Source of the DNA: Acanthaster planci
Lineage: Eukaryota > Echinodermata > Asteroidea > Valvatida > Acanthasteridae
Length of the DNA stretch: 64,000 nt
Assembly (NCBI RefSeq): GCF_001949145.1
Contig: NW_019091404.1
Span: 901,047 to 965,046, forward strand
Reading direction: 5' to 3'
The translations under genes were made by a program, and so were the position numbers. Shown piece after piece: positions 1 to 12,900 of the stretch (the stretch's first letter is position 1; each line of letters begins with the position of its first letter). The notes below the pieces were generated by a model. That model saw nothing but the letters and a program-made list of their open reading frames with translations. It made no database searches and had not been told where the DNA came from.

Positions 1-75
1 GGGGCGCTTCTGCTCACGGCCGATTGGTCCACACGAGATGAAGAGACGGCAATGGTTACTGTCGCCTTGCCTCAC

Positions 76-2625
76 CTGCTGCAGAGCCGTGCCTCTCTCC
101 CTTGGAGTCCTTCTTGAAGGCGTACGAAATGGTGATCGCTCGGTTGCACAAGTACTGGCTGTTCATGGCCTCGATGGCGGCGTCAGCCGCCTCAAAGCTG
201 GCAAAGTTGATGAAGGCGTAGCCCTTGGAGTTACCCGTGTCGGGGTCCCGCATGATCTGAAGTAGGCAAACAGTGGTTGTGAATGGAAAACCAATTAACT
301 TTCATCACAGTAGCCTGTTCTTAATGCACCTTCACTTGAAGCAATCATTACATCCATGTTTTCATCATGTGGCAAACATCATATAGTGATGCAGAAATTC
401 CTCCGGCTCAATGCACTTCCATACGCAGTTTGTCACTGTGTTGAAAAAATATGCACATAACATGGCCTGATTCTCAATAGTGAAACCAACCTTTGGTGTT
501 TGCAGTATGACCCCAAAGGCGCTGAATGTGTCGTAGAGGAGCTTCTCATCAATCTCGGGATCCAGGTTGCCGATGAAGATGTTGGCGCCAACGTCCAGGT
601 TCTTCTGATGGGCTGACGCCTGAACAAACAATGAAATCCTGACGAATAACAGTTCATCTGAATGTCTTGGTACAAAAGATAATTCACAGCAGTGATGGAG
701 GACTCCAGTCCACTTTTTTGGACTTGGACTGAGCTTGGACTCGGGCCTTCATGGACTCGGTTCGGCTTGGACTAGGATTAAACGGACTCAATTACATGTG
801 CATCACTGATTCACAGTGTTCCATTGGCTTTTTTTTTTTTAATTCAGAAAGGAAGCTGATTCATCCTTGTAGGATCATAAGTACCGACCGCTTTTAACCC
901 TCAAATAAAATCTCAAAAGTAACAATCTGCTAGCTGAGCTTGAAAACAGAAGCTTTAATTTTCCAAAAGACACTATCTTTATGAAAACCAAAACATCTGT
1001 GAGCTTATAACTTGTGGTCCTTACTGCAAGGGGTTACAGCGGCCTGTCTGACCCCTTCCATGACCTCTGATCTCACCTTGTTGACCCTGATGGGTTTGCC
1101 ATACAGCTTGATCATGTTCATGACCTTGATGGCATAGTCTGCATCCTCCTCGCTCATGAACTCCACGAAGCCGTAGCTCTGGTGCTGCTGGGTCACCCGG
1201 TCCTTGGGCATGTGGGTGTTCACTGCATTGAGAAATAAAGAAAAAAAGGTCCAAAATGGTACAGAGGTATAGGATCTGGGCTCAAAGTACAAAGGACTGA
1301 CCACTGAGACCATGACCACACGGAAAACTACAGCATGAACCCTATTTTTGTTTAGTAGTTCTGGGAACCACACATACGTTGTGCGACAGTTATAGTGAGA
1401 CCCAAAACACTGTGAAATTGACCCATGTACTGAACAAATCATGCCTCGTTTACACAAATACTTTCCTATAGAACTTTCAATGTCTCAACTTGTCCTAGCT
1501 CCCACAAAACAGTGTACATGAAAATGATGGGCCCGATTGATCAATCAGTGCAATTATTGATACTTGTGCAAACTATCAACCTTATTCCACAATTTGCCAA
1601 TAATTCTAGCGTCAGCCAATTGCCTCTTCTTTCTGATTTGCAGCTGTGGAAAACTGTTTCAAAAAGGGAAACAAACTCTGGTATTTCTTACTGGCTCAAC
1701 CGATAGCACAACGTGATCATGCAATCATGCTGATTTACCAATTGCTCAAACATGGCAAAAACCTAAACAAGGGCGACGTAATAAGTATCCATGGAGGCCT
1801 GGGGCTTGTTTGTTTCACACGGATCTGTATCGCGAACAGTGATCCTACACCGGTTCACAGATACCACAAGCCACCTTTATTAGATAGCGTGAACCAGCTT
1901 TGGGATCGCCTGACCACCATCCAGATCCGTGTGAAACAGACAGGCCCCTAGGGGGCTCAGGTGACTCACCGACTGGTCCTGCCTGTAAGAACAATTCCCA
2001 TAGCAACGCCTCAGATACCTTTTCGTCTAGTCCACCAACATACACTGTAGCATCTGAATATTGGGATTAAAATGATAGAAACTTCACTGTTCCTTCCTCG
2101 TGGTCTTTCCCTGGGTGTGAATCAACTCAGACCCAGACTATCTTGGGCAATGTTGCACCAGGCACTCAAAGGGCCAACTTGGGTTTATAAAGACAGTAAC
2201 GTTACACCTATCAATGATTAAGTCTCAGAATTGACATGATTAAGACCCATTTTTGAAGTTCAAAAAATTAATAAAATCCCAAAGTCTGAGAACAAAATCA
2301 CTGGGCATATGTTTTGGACCAGTTCACAGTCTGTGTCCATCTTCTATTGTGATTCTTAAAAATTTAACCTTTTTTCAAAAATTTCTTAAAACGGTACCAA
2401 ATTGAGACCGAATGAAACTCATCAACAGATTAAGTCTTTTGTCCGGAAACTGGACTTCAGGAGGACACTAATTTTTGTGAATACACAGAACAGTCATGGT
2501 GAAATTGGCTCAAAGAATTAGTATATTAATAACACTCTCAATCTCAAACATTTCCTTCCGCTGAAAAGGGAAGCTAAACGTTGAAAAATACCTTGGTTTC
2601 TCTCCTGTGGAGGACCCGCTGCCAT
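76..2625 (-). CDS. SF3B4: Splicing factor 3B subunit 4 (SF3b49), 5' part; gene runs off the left edge
   Basis: SF3B4 is a U2 snRNP SF3b subunit that binds pre-mRNA near the branch site in the nucleus. Five coding exons are visible on the minus strand: 2625-2592, 2053-1970, 1222-1077, 619-491 and 256-76. All have AG acceptors and GT donors, and the reading frame carries through every junction for 191 complete codons plus one base. The start ATG at 2625 gives [11 protein letters not shown], close to the vertebrate N-terminus. RRM1 has RNP2 VYVGGL and RNP1 YGFVEF. RRM2 has RNP2 IFIGNL and RNP1 KGYAFINF. The last visible residues, GERHGSAA, precede the proline/glycine-rich C-terminal half, whose exons lie left of base 1. 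Divergent neighbour: DCX-EMAP. Family assignment is near certain from length-matched, almost ungapped similarity to known SF3B4. Confidence 0.96.
700..790. repeat. Degenerate GGACT-rich simple repeat
   Basis: The words GGACT, TTGGACT and GGACTCGG recur many times with irregular spacing in the SF3B4 intron between coding exons 3 and 4. It looks like a decayed short tandem repeat. No coding or RNA role is visible. Confidence 0.6.
1801..1948. mobile_element. Foldback/MITE-like element in an SF3B4 intron
   Basis: The outer arms, 1801-1827 and 1922-1948, are inverted copies matching at 25 of 27 positions. Each contains TTTCACACGGATCTG or its complement. Inner arms (about 1841-1858 and 1889-1910) are also partly complementary, so nearly the whole 148 bp could fold into one hairpin. 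There is no coding capacity. The right arm ends 21 bases from the donor splice site of coding exon 2. Flanking target duplications are not clear. A non-autonomous DNA transposon is the simplest reading. Confidence 0.7.
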
Positions 2626-3930
2626 CGTTGGCTTTGACAATTTCTGTGCAGTACTGGAAACGTGAAGAACGCGTTGGTTTCAATCTCATTCCCGGGGGCA
2701 TGCATTCGCGTAGATACTGACGTGCATACGGTACATGTACGTACGTCCTTGCAGGGAGGCAAAAAACATCAACTTTACAAAAACAGATAGCAGTTCATAT
2801 AGAAGTAAAACTGACACACTTTTAACATTTTTCTTTCTTCTTGCAAGTTCTACCATTTCGGTCTCTCTAATAATATTTAACTTCAAACTTCGTTTGTTGA
2901 ATCGTAACTTTCGAAAAATCATTCATTTCCATGATTGGCGATTGGGGATCGTACCCTCGTACGACATTAGAACGAGGTTGAATAAGAGCATTTTTTTTTT
3001 TTTGGATATTGTTTTGTTTCTACCGCTGTGTGGCGCTATGGTCCCATAGCCTGGTGAAAATATGGAGCACAGCTAGCTAGAGAGCGGCATAAATGATGCT
3101 TTTCATAGGAAATTCAAGATTATGGTCGCCAGGCTATTTTCTTTTCAGTTTCACGACAATTAACGACCCCGATATTTTTGCACTCTCCTCCCCCACATTA
3201 ACCTTTGAAATGGTTGTCAATCTCTAGACCCATTGCAGGTGGGTGGTTTTTTTGGAGGGGGGACAGAGCTCCATTTCCAATTTCACATAAAGTGAACAAG
3301 TGTTGTGTGAAAATTCGTACTCAACCAAAAATAGACTTTTTAAAAAATAAGCTGGCCCTTGTCTCATCGAGCACAACAAAACACGGTCACGACGTCTTTG
3401 GATGAGATCAGTGAAATGTACTAAAAATAGGTAGGCCTTATGTATAGGTTGAAAGCAAAGTGCATATCATACAGTCCAAGTTTTTCATGGAAGTCTACGC
3501 TGATGACGGTCTTAGGCCCATTTACTTCAACCTATTAATAACACGGAAAGAAGTTTCTCATAATGGACTGGTCCATTGTAATCGATAGAAGGTCGGTTGC
3601 TCGCCTATTGTCTGCTGGAAATCCCTCCAATCGATTGTTTTCCACAGTTAAGAAGGAAATCGAAGCCATAACTGTGTGTGTACACGCTTGTACATGTACC
3701 TCGTAGTACAATTGTAGTGTAGTTTGTTCTTTGGAAGGTTCAAAGTTAGAAATAGCTTCGAACTAATTATTTTAACAGTCATCGCAGCTCATCCAATACA
3801 GCGGGGACGCAGAAAGCTGTGCAAAACTGCCAATGAAATTTCTGCCGTTTGCCTCTTCTGGACGCGGTGAGTCTTGTGTCGGCGTAGCCTACTGAAAGAA
3901 TTGCGGAACTAGTAAATTAAGCCCTTGACT
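2626..3930. promoter_or_regulatory. Divergent intergenic region between SF3B4 and DCX-EMAP
   Basis: The two start codons point away from each other across 1305 bases, so this interval must hold both 5' UTRs and probably both promoters. No clear TATA box or Inr could be assigned. Visible oddities are a GTACATGTACGTACGT-like palindromic run near 2732-2750, a small palindrome GCTATGG/CATAGC near 3035-3050, and a 12-base inverted repeat (ATAGCCTGG...CCAGGCTAT) spanning about 3046-3138. No open reading frame here resembles a known protein. Confidence 0.55.
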
Positions 3931-6900
3931 ATGGCAACAGGAGGAGGTGGCAGAAACAATCCCCGGCCTTTTCTCGAGGTCCCCGAGGAAGTCCAGGGTG
4001 TCAAGAGCATTTCACCGCGTCGCCGGTTCAAGCTGTCCCCAGTCAATCCGGCGTATCGCCCCGACGATGTCGTGTCCTCTCGCTACTCGGTTACCTCCAG
4101 TGACGAGGAGCGCGAATCACCCTCTAGAGGTTGGGTAAGTTAATGTGGCCTTTCGTTTAATATTTTAGTACTAATGGTCATAAATGTGACTTGAAGGACT
4201 GTACTAACTCACTAATGTGCCTAATTGGTTTTGAGTAAGAGGACGATGCGAGTCTATTAGCAACTTATTACTTCCAACATATCAATATCCATCCCTTTAA
4301 GTGGTATCTGGCAAGACAAATTACTTCGAGTAATATTTCGTTCCAGACACACTTTTCTTTGTTGCCTGTAATTCTTCAGTTGGCTGTGTTTTGGATACTC
4401 CAAGTCGTATGCAAATCTATTATCACCAGACTATGATCTTTGGTAGATCTCCCCCAAGAAATACAGTGTCAAATTTGAATTTAATTAATCAACACTTGAG
4501 ACAGAGTTTTCACAGCGTAGGTGAACAAAAATTCCTCTAGGTGAAGTCTGACAGTAAGTTATTTTTAACTTTCCCAGCCACTTGTCAGGGTTGGTTCTAA
4601 TCCATGCAATTTTGACACACCGAGCTCGAGGACTTAAAAAAAAAGCTTGATGGATTTCCTTCAAAGCATGGATGGTTGGGAGGTAAAGTGCAACACAGTG
4701 TTATTTGTCTCTTATTATTATGAGTAGTTATAGCTGTTCGAAATTCTGTCCTGGGGTTAAGAGTAATGACGTCGGTCATGAACACTGAAAAAGCTTTAGC
4801 CTGGAGCAAAGTCGGTGTCATAAAGTTCATTTTAATTGCTTCAGCGGCCAGTTGCACTATTATGTAGGGTGTTTACATACCTAGAATTGGGGAGAGCAGT
4901 TCCATCGAACTCATTCTGCGTATTTGAAACCCTCAGCAAACTTTGATTGCATTTAAAGCAGGTTGAGCCATTGTGCTCAACAATTCTGATTCTAGTTCTT
5001 TCCAGAACCACACCTCTTCCAAAAGATGTAGGTTCTTATACATGGTGGCGCATGCCTACTTTCAGTCACTACCATGCTAAGTTTCAAATAATCTTACCAC
5101 CATCTCCTTGAAGAGTGCACGGATAATATAGCGCCCTCTCTGGATTTATCTATTGCCAGCTGCCGTTTGCGCGTGGCCCGTCTCGGGGTGGATTGTCGTG
5201 GGCTGATCGAATGTGTTGTCGCAACCGCACCGCCAAGGCCTGCTGACAAAATCGATAGGACTATACCTTGCCTGGAAGATATGATTAGAGTTATGTCGTT
5301 TGTGTTTGTCTACAAGAAGATACAAGCCTAATCCTTAATACCCTGACGCAGCACAAGAACAAATACAGTAACACTTTTGTTGCGTGGTCAAAATTGGCCG
5401 TTTGCGTTTTGTCCTGACCTTAGCAATATTCCAAATGATCGGTCGTTTTATTGTGTGCTGTTCAGTACAGAGCGATCGGATGCTGTATGGGTTACTTTCA
5501 AATGAATAAATAATGTGCAATATTCAGCAGGCTGTAAATATTGCTAGATACATGAGCATGAAGGATATCTCCGCATAAATATTTAAGTTTGACTCAACAG
5601 GCTTTTTGTACTGTCGGAAGTCAAACGTAAAGCACTTTCTAAACGTCCAAACCACAATGTCTCTTGTTTACTACTTTTTGTACATGAGTTCTACCGAATT
5701 GGATTCAACAGGAAAGAGTTATTTTTTCCCAAGTCCGACCCTTCGTTAAAAATTTGGGAAATTTGAAATCTTGTGCTGAGTAGGCCCGCAGTATTTTCCT
5801 TTTTTTTCTTTTTCATTCAATGACAGAGCGGAAAGTATACATGAAATCGCTCCATTCAGTAATGGCGCACACCTCTTCCATAAAGTTTTCCTGCCGATTT
5901 GAAGTATCGTGCCCTAAACTTTCATCAGAGCACTTACAATATTCGGCGAAATGAAGGCAGAATTCTCATATACTGCGTAGTGTTTCGATGTTTAATATCC
6001 AATGAGTATTACGTTAATGACTGAAATGTTACAGCTACCACGCAACGGCTATCAGATTACCGTCGTTTGCTTGAAAAAAAAAAGCGATAACAGTTAGTTT
6101 GGCTTTATCAAAATAACAATCGGATTAAAGGAATCGATGCCGTCTTGTGATCGCGGCGTGCAGTCACTTTAAGATTTGGCTATGACCAGACCGATCAATA
6201 AGGCGAGTTTTCAGGAAACCGGAGAAAAAGTAAATTCTGTATTAGGTATCACCTGAAACGAAAAAGTGAAATGTCAGTGTGCTTTTCATTTCCGAAAAGG
6301 GTCGGTAAAGACGTCAACCAAGGTGGAGAAATAAAAGGCATTTGTTTCCTTTCAGCCTACACCTGGCTAAAAAGTCCTCACAGAAGAAGCGATTTGAAAG
6401 AGTTATTCTCGACCAAAATGTGTTAAGAGGAAATACTTGAAAAATGAATGTATAACAAAGTTTAAAGATAGAAATGTTTCTTTAACGTGTCTTAAATGAA
6501 GTGGACGTTCCCAAAAGAAAAATGTACTCCCTTATATAGTACACATTTCCAAACAAATGAATAAAAATTAAACAATAAGAAAAACCTAATGATTGAATAC
6601 CATCATATTTCTGACTTAAGTCGCTACAACGCGAGTGAGTCGAGTTTAAGCCCGGGCTGAAAGATTCTTACCATGAAATTCCCGAAAGCTCTAAAAATTA
6701 GAAGTTCCTTTCAATTTTAAGCGATTGACGATGCGTTTGCTTTGCATTATCTTTCGTGTGAATTAGGGACAAACTGTTCACTTCTAGCTTCAGTACGATG
6801 ACTCGAAAGCTTAGCGGCGCAAACAGAATTTTATTTTCGTTCAGCCTCGCAGCCAATACCGTGCGATTTTATTTTGTTAGCAAGACAAAATCCCGAGAAC

Positions 6901-9900
6901 TATTGGAACACCGACGGACGAAGATGAAAAGCACATATTGACACACGCTGTAACCGCTCTACACATGAGTGCGAACACACAGTTGGTCCACTCTATGCCT
7001 TGCTAGAACAACATGCATTTCCAGACCAGACGGCAGACAAAAAAGAAAAAAAAAACACGGGGTTGTGAAGGAAATTCAACCGACAGACGTGACGTTTCTA
7101 GGATCCCGTTCATGACGACAATGAAGCGTTTTGCAGATTTTGACTGCAGGCGGTGGAGCGTTGAATGATTCAAAGTCCGCCGCGCTGGATAGCGCGAGAC
7201 CCTGACGACAATCAGCAAGATATCCCCGTGGATGCTAAACGATGAACCTTCGGAAATTACTCATGTGAACCATGGCACCATAGCAATAGAGACAACAGAG
7301 GCTATTTTACAATAACTGATCATTCACTATCCTTATCGCATGCGTACTGAACGGTTCACAGTGCATCTGTATCTTAACAGGTGAGTAATAATACATGTAA
7401 ATATAAATTATCGGCAATAAATCAGTAAATGTTCTTTACCAGGCAGGGCACTTGCTATGATTGTATTAAGAAGTATGGCGCTTGCTTTGTAAAGTAAACT
7501 CATGTTTAGAAACATATCTGAAGTCATAATTTTGTGCCCATAAAATAATGCAAGTGTGAAAATAGCTCTTCATGTGATACAACCTAAAAAAATAAAAAAT
7601 CATCTGGCCTTTGGACCCACTAATAAGAGTTGAACGTTTTCGACCAACCCCGAAGAATCATTCATTTCTTAAGACTTTCAAGACTGACATAAAATATAAA
7701 TTTAAAAATATTGCAAAAAGCGGTGATCAAAACATGCGGGGTAAATCAATCAAGTCACCCTAACATCGTTCTTAAATAGGCTAAGGATTTCCCACTAGCT
7801 GCTGCTTGACCTGAGATTACATTGCATAAATATGGAAAGAAATGATTCACACAAAAATTACATATTTGAAACTGTGAATGGCTGGTAAAAAACAACATAG
7901 ATCTTCAGTGCCAGCCGACCGGATTTTATATTTGTTCTATACGTGTTTTTCTCACTCTTTTCAGTAAACATTTTCTGACATATGTTTCACCAAAGTGCCG
8001 CTGGCTTGCACACATCAATGAGGGGATTCTGATGACGGGGAAACGATGATCACAGCATCGTTGCATCAAGCATAATTCTGTCCTGACTCATGATTCATGA
8101 CAACATCTTGCGTGTTAATTAATGCACGTATTTATTCGTGCAACATGCTGCCCTTTAACATGGGCCATAAAACACAAACATTTGACAGACTGGAATTTTC
8201 GTAGTTTTCATGTTTGTTTTGTCCTCATTTAGGCCTATTTGGTGACTATTTCATATGATGCCACAAACATTAACCCCACAATTCACTTAGAAAATGAAGA
8301 AGTGGAATTATAGTCCGAATTAAGTAAAACTAAAAATTTATTTCGACTGGGCTATATAATCAAACCGCGAAATGACGAGAAGAGTGAAGTGGTGTATCCA
8401 TGTTGGTTGTGTGACAGTTTCGATGGTAGGCCTAACCTCTCTCATGGGGTCATAATCGAACTGCAGCATCGCCAGACTTATCTACAAGCTCAAAAAGAAC
8501 GAAAATGATATGAACGAACCCTGTTTATTGTCAGTGTCGATATCCATGTCCATTTCGCACTCTCCTGGTGCTATAGCTGGAATCGGCTTAATGGCCTATA
8601 TACTGATCGTTTGTCAGCTTGGGACAGGTGGGTGAAGGCAATGGATGTTACGTAGAAAAAGAATGAAAAGAGAACAAAAACCGAAATGAATGTTTGACAC
8701 CTGTGAAAAATGAGAATGGGAACCACCAAGTACATGCAAATGGGGAGTAGTTTAGTAAAACTAACTCATGCGAAACCCTGCGCGATTACACTTTGCTCAT
8801 ACTGTTGCTCCATAACAACCGCAGAGATATACAATAGTAATGAACTTTGGAATTCGAAATCTTCTTCTGATAAATTGTGTCGTTATTGTAATAGCGAGAT
8901 TATCTTTGAAATATCAGTTTGGCTGCTATCCATCTTGCATTAAGGCTAAAAGTGGCTATACGCATTCGAAAGCCCCCTTTTTCAGGAGTTAAATTAGAGC
9001 CGTGGGTATACCTTGATTAATTTTGTTAAGAAATGATTGACATCTGGCATTCTGGCTCGTTAAGTGGATTATAGTTCATATCCTGTGCAAAACGAAGGGT
9101 TTCATCTCTTCGGACAGTTATGACAGAAAGTAAATATCGAAGGCATATTGTTTGCTTTCTACTTCAAAATTCGAAATGTTGTCTGACGGTTTTCAAGTGC
9201 CTGGGCCTTTGGGCTGAGTATCATCCATATATTTTTTTTCTTTCGTGCATGCGATGAAAAGCCCTTGGGTTCGCTAGCAACCACTCCACGTCCATTACAG
9301 CAAATATTTTCGTCTCTTCGCAGAGGTACGTGGCAATCATATGCGAAGCGATCATTATTTTCTTGTGGGCACACTGAAGTCATGTGATCAATTTGAAAGT
9401 GCGACATTATAGCGTTTCTGATGGAAGTGCAGCGGTGTGCGACGCGGGCGGCCAGGGCAGCAGGTTCCGGGTGATGTGCTGCAGTATGTGAACAGCACAT
9501 TTAAAGGGCACGTGGTGATCTCCGACCATGGATTATTCAAAGCATACTACACAACGAAGCATATTCTTTTACGATGTTCTTACCTACATTGCTCCTTATC
9601 GAAAGGATGTCCTTGAGAAGCTGTACTGGAGAAAATTCCACGGAACCAATGAGCGATGGAATATGCAATGAGAGAATATTTCTCGCAGAGAGAAAAAAAG
9701 TGGCTGATGTTAGCAGTCAAAAGGGTTGAGCAACACACTTTGGGAACAGGTGGAAAAGCTCAGTAACTCGAAGAGCTATTTGAAAACTTAAGACCTTTAG
9801 CCAATTGATACACAATTAGGCCTATACTCTTACTCAGTTTTCAGGTGGAAATATCACAGGCATCCAATAGCCTCACTAAACCTTCGTCTAAATAGTCGTG

Positions 9901-12900
9901 AAAATTTCCCCTTTATATTAGTTTTCCCAGGAAGTTACGAAAAAGAAAGTCTCAAGATTGGAAGAAGTTATTTACCACTGCAAATTATGATTTCGCAATC
10001 CTCCGTTTCGACGGTAGAGTAGAGTGCAGCACTACAGAAAAACAGCAGAAGCTTGAACAATTCTATCGATAGATCAAGCGACCGTACGGAAAACCAAAGA
10101 GACCATGAAGAATGTGTAGAAAGAGATTGATCCATAATCCCAGGAAGGATAATTCTTGAGCTAATGTGTGAAAGATACATATTGATGAGAGACATGACGA
10201 CGCTAAAAATCGAACTGTTTAATTGATTCTTGTCGGTTGTTGAAAATGAAAACATTGGATACCAGTGGATGAATGTAGACTCCGTCGACAAAAGACTTTG
10301 CCATGCATGTCATGTTCGCGAGGGGACTAAAAGGAGAGTCAGCGCCGGCCGTCCACTTGTCCAAACTGTTGCAGAACCTGCATATTCAATATACACGTGA
10401 TTTACCTGTACTTGCGAGAGCAAGCAGATTGCTTCGAGACAAAAGCTCGTATTCTTTACAGAAAATTTCAATATATACGAAGTCACTTGACAAATACAAC
10501 GCAGTATGACTGACCCTGGTTGGAAAGATAATATACATACTTTGTATTGTTCGTAAGTGTATTGTTTATCGTGAAGCTTCTTTTATTGAATCTAATGTTG
10601 CTACTTTTGTCTTGTATTTTTAGTTTTTGTATGTTTTTTTCCCTTCTCAGCGCTCAGAGGGGGAGTATGATGATTACAGAGGGCCCCTATCGGACCTTCG
10701 AGCTGGACTAGAAGACGACTACCGCCGCCTAGAGGAGCTAGACGTACCCGCCTCCCTCCCACGGTACAATGTGGACACCATGATACGCTACGAGCCCCTG
10801 GCTCCGCCTAAGCCCGCGCCTCACGAAGGCCGCTTCGCCACCAAAGTGGTTACCTTCTACCGGAACGGGGACAAGCATTTCAAGGGGGTGACCCTGCCGG
10901 TCAACCAGCGCAACTTCCGGCTGTGGGACACTCTCCTGAAGTACCTGGGCGAGAAGATACACCTGCCGTACGGCGTGCGGTACGTCTACAGCCTCGCCGG
11001 GGAGCAAATCACCAGCGTCGCCGAGCTGGTGGACGGTCGGGCGTACGTCTGCGCCAGCGGTCAGTTCGCCAAGAACGTGCCGTACGGGAGGGTCCAGCAC
11101 GCTGACAGGCCCTGGCTGAACCGTAAACCCAGCGGGGGTGTGCGCGGCTCGGACAGGGAGCTATACCAGAACGAACCTTCAAGGCGCTGGCACGAGGCGA
11201 TGGATCAGATTTCGAACGAGCGCGAGCCCGTGCCGGCACTGGCGAACTATGTGCCGCACAATCCCAATGTCAACTCCATCCTGGCTATCGAGTCGTCGTA
11301 CGTTGGGTACGCTAAGCCCAAGATGGTACTGATTATCAGCAACACCCATAGAGCAAGCCGAGCTTCCATTCTCCTCAACCCAAGAACAACGCAGAGCTTC
11401 GAGCAGGTGCTCCGAGACATGACGCCGGCGATCGTGATGAGCAGCCCGCCTGTCAAACAGCTCTACACGTGGAGGACAGAGGAGCCGGTAAGTTTTGTTA
11501 ATCTCTAAACCCATGTTTTTGGCACCAAACAGCTAAAGTGAAGATGAAGAATACAATGAAGGGATGACGCAAAAAATCCTTTGCATAATGTTGTAATAAT
11601 CAAAAAGATTATGAGCGTGTGATTACAGTTCGACACGTAAAAAATGAAATGTCGTGTCTTCACTCCTAATTACTGTTGTTTCGCCACGAGATCAACCATT
11701 TTGATCATATAATATGTGTCTAATTTCGACTCATACGTATCAACTAATACATATCGACTCATGCATTTCGACTCATACATGTTGACTCATACATATCGAG
11801 TAGTTAAGAAAAACGAGTAATATCAAGATGAAGAAACATTGAATATGTCACTTGATAGCTCTGTGAGTGCTAGACTGTCGTTTTTGAAACCTACTATATA
11901 CCGTGTAGTTGAGCACACACCCTTCCGCACGGCTCCAGCCATTGAAGCTATCCCGGCTTCTTCTACTGCCCTTTGAAAAAACAATAGGCTGATAATTGTA
12001 TTTTATAATTTCAGTCCCATTTAAAAAGACAAAGAAGTATTTCTCGTCACTGCCGTTTATGTGAATTAAGCCATGAAATCGGAGCCTTTGGTAACGTTAT
12101 GCCACAAGGATGTGGAGGCTATGGCAAATATAATTATTGAAACCTGTGCTTCTTGATGGCCTTGTTGAGGCCATGTGCGTCATATTCGCAGTTTCTCTTG
12201 ATTAGCTCCTTCATAAACGATGTGATTGCGCGCAGAACTGAATCCAAAATGTTAATAATGTGCTGTGATATCGATTGTTGCCGTGCAGTCGGTGTGTTGT
12301 GGGGAGCTCCTCAAGCCCTTTGTGCTCAGACAGCTGGGCGGGAGAGTCAACACAGTGTCTTCCATTGCAATGAGAGGTGTTACAAAATTGGGTTGTTTCG
12401 TACGCAGACGCGATTCCCACATGTTCACATGCAGATGCATTTCATTGATATCGCGAAAAATTTCTTTGATGGTCAAGTATTTATCAAACCCAAATTTAGT
12501 TTTCTTTCTTGGCCGCTGGATAACATCAATCCAGGCATGTGTGTTAAGGTTAATCCCAGAAGAGCCGGGTTTCTTTGGACCATCTCGCAACCGTGGGCGG
12601 ATTCCCATGATTCCTGGATTCCCTTTTCCAATTTTAAAAATTTGGTATGCATATCAAAACACTCATTAGTACAAATGTGAAATTTCAACTTCAACGTAAT
12701 TATGGTTTGGTTGTTACAGTCATTCGGTCTCTATGTCCATTAAGCACGTCAGGGAAAACAGGTGTACATTTTTGGCAGACCTATCTCGGAATAATGGGCA
12801 TTCCGATTTTTACGAAAAAAACAACAAACCGAACTCTTGTAGGCTCGATGAGAGAAAAAAAACAATGCACCACGATGATATCGGGAAAATGTCGAGGGAT

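Noticed and set aside
9968-10291. 107-codon minus-strand open frame in DCX-EMAP intron 1, at first glance membrane-like
   Set aside because: The hydrophobicity is patchy, there are no conserved receptor motifs, and no splice-compatible neighbours exist.
10738-11514. Several open frames antisense or out of frame over DCX-EMAP exon 2
   Set aside because: They are shadows of a long GC-rich coding exon whose own frame clearly encodes doublecortin domains.
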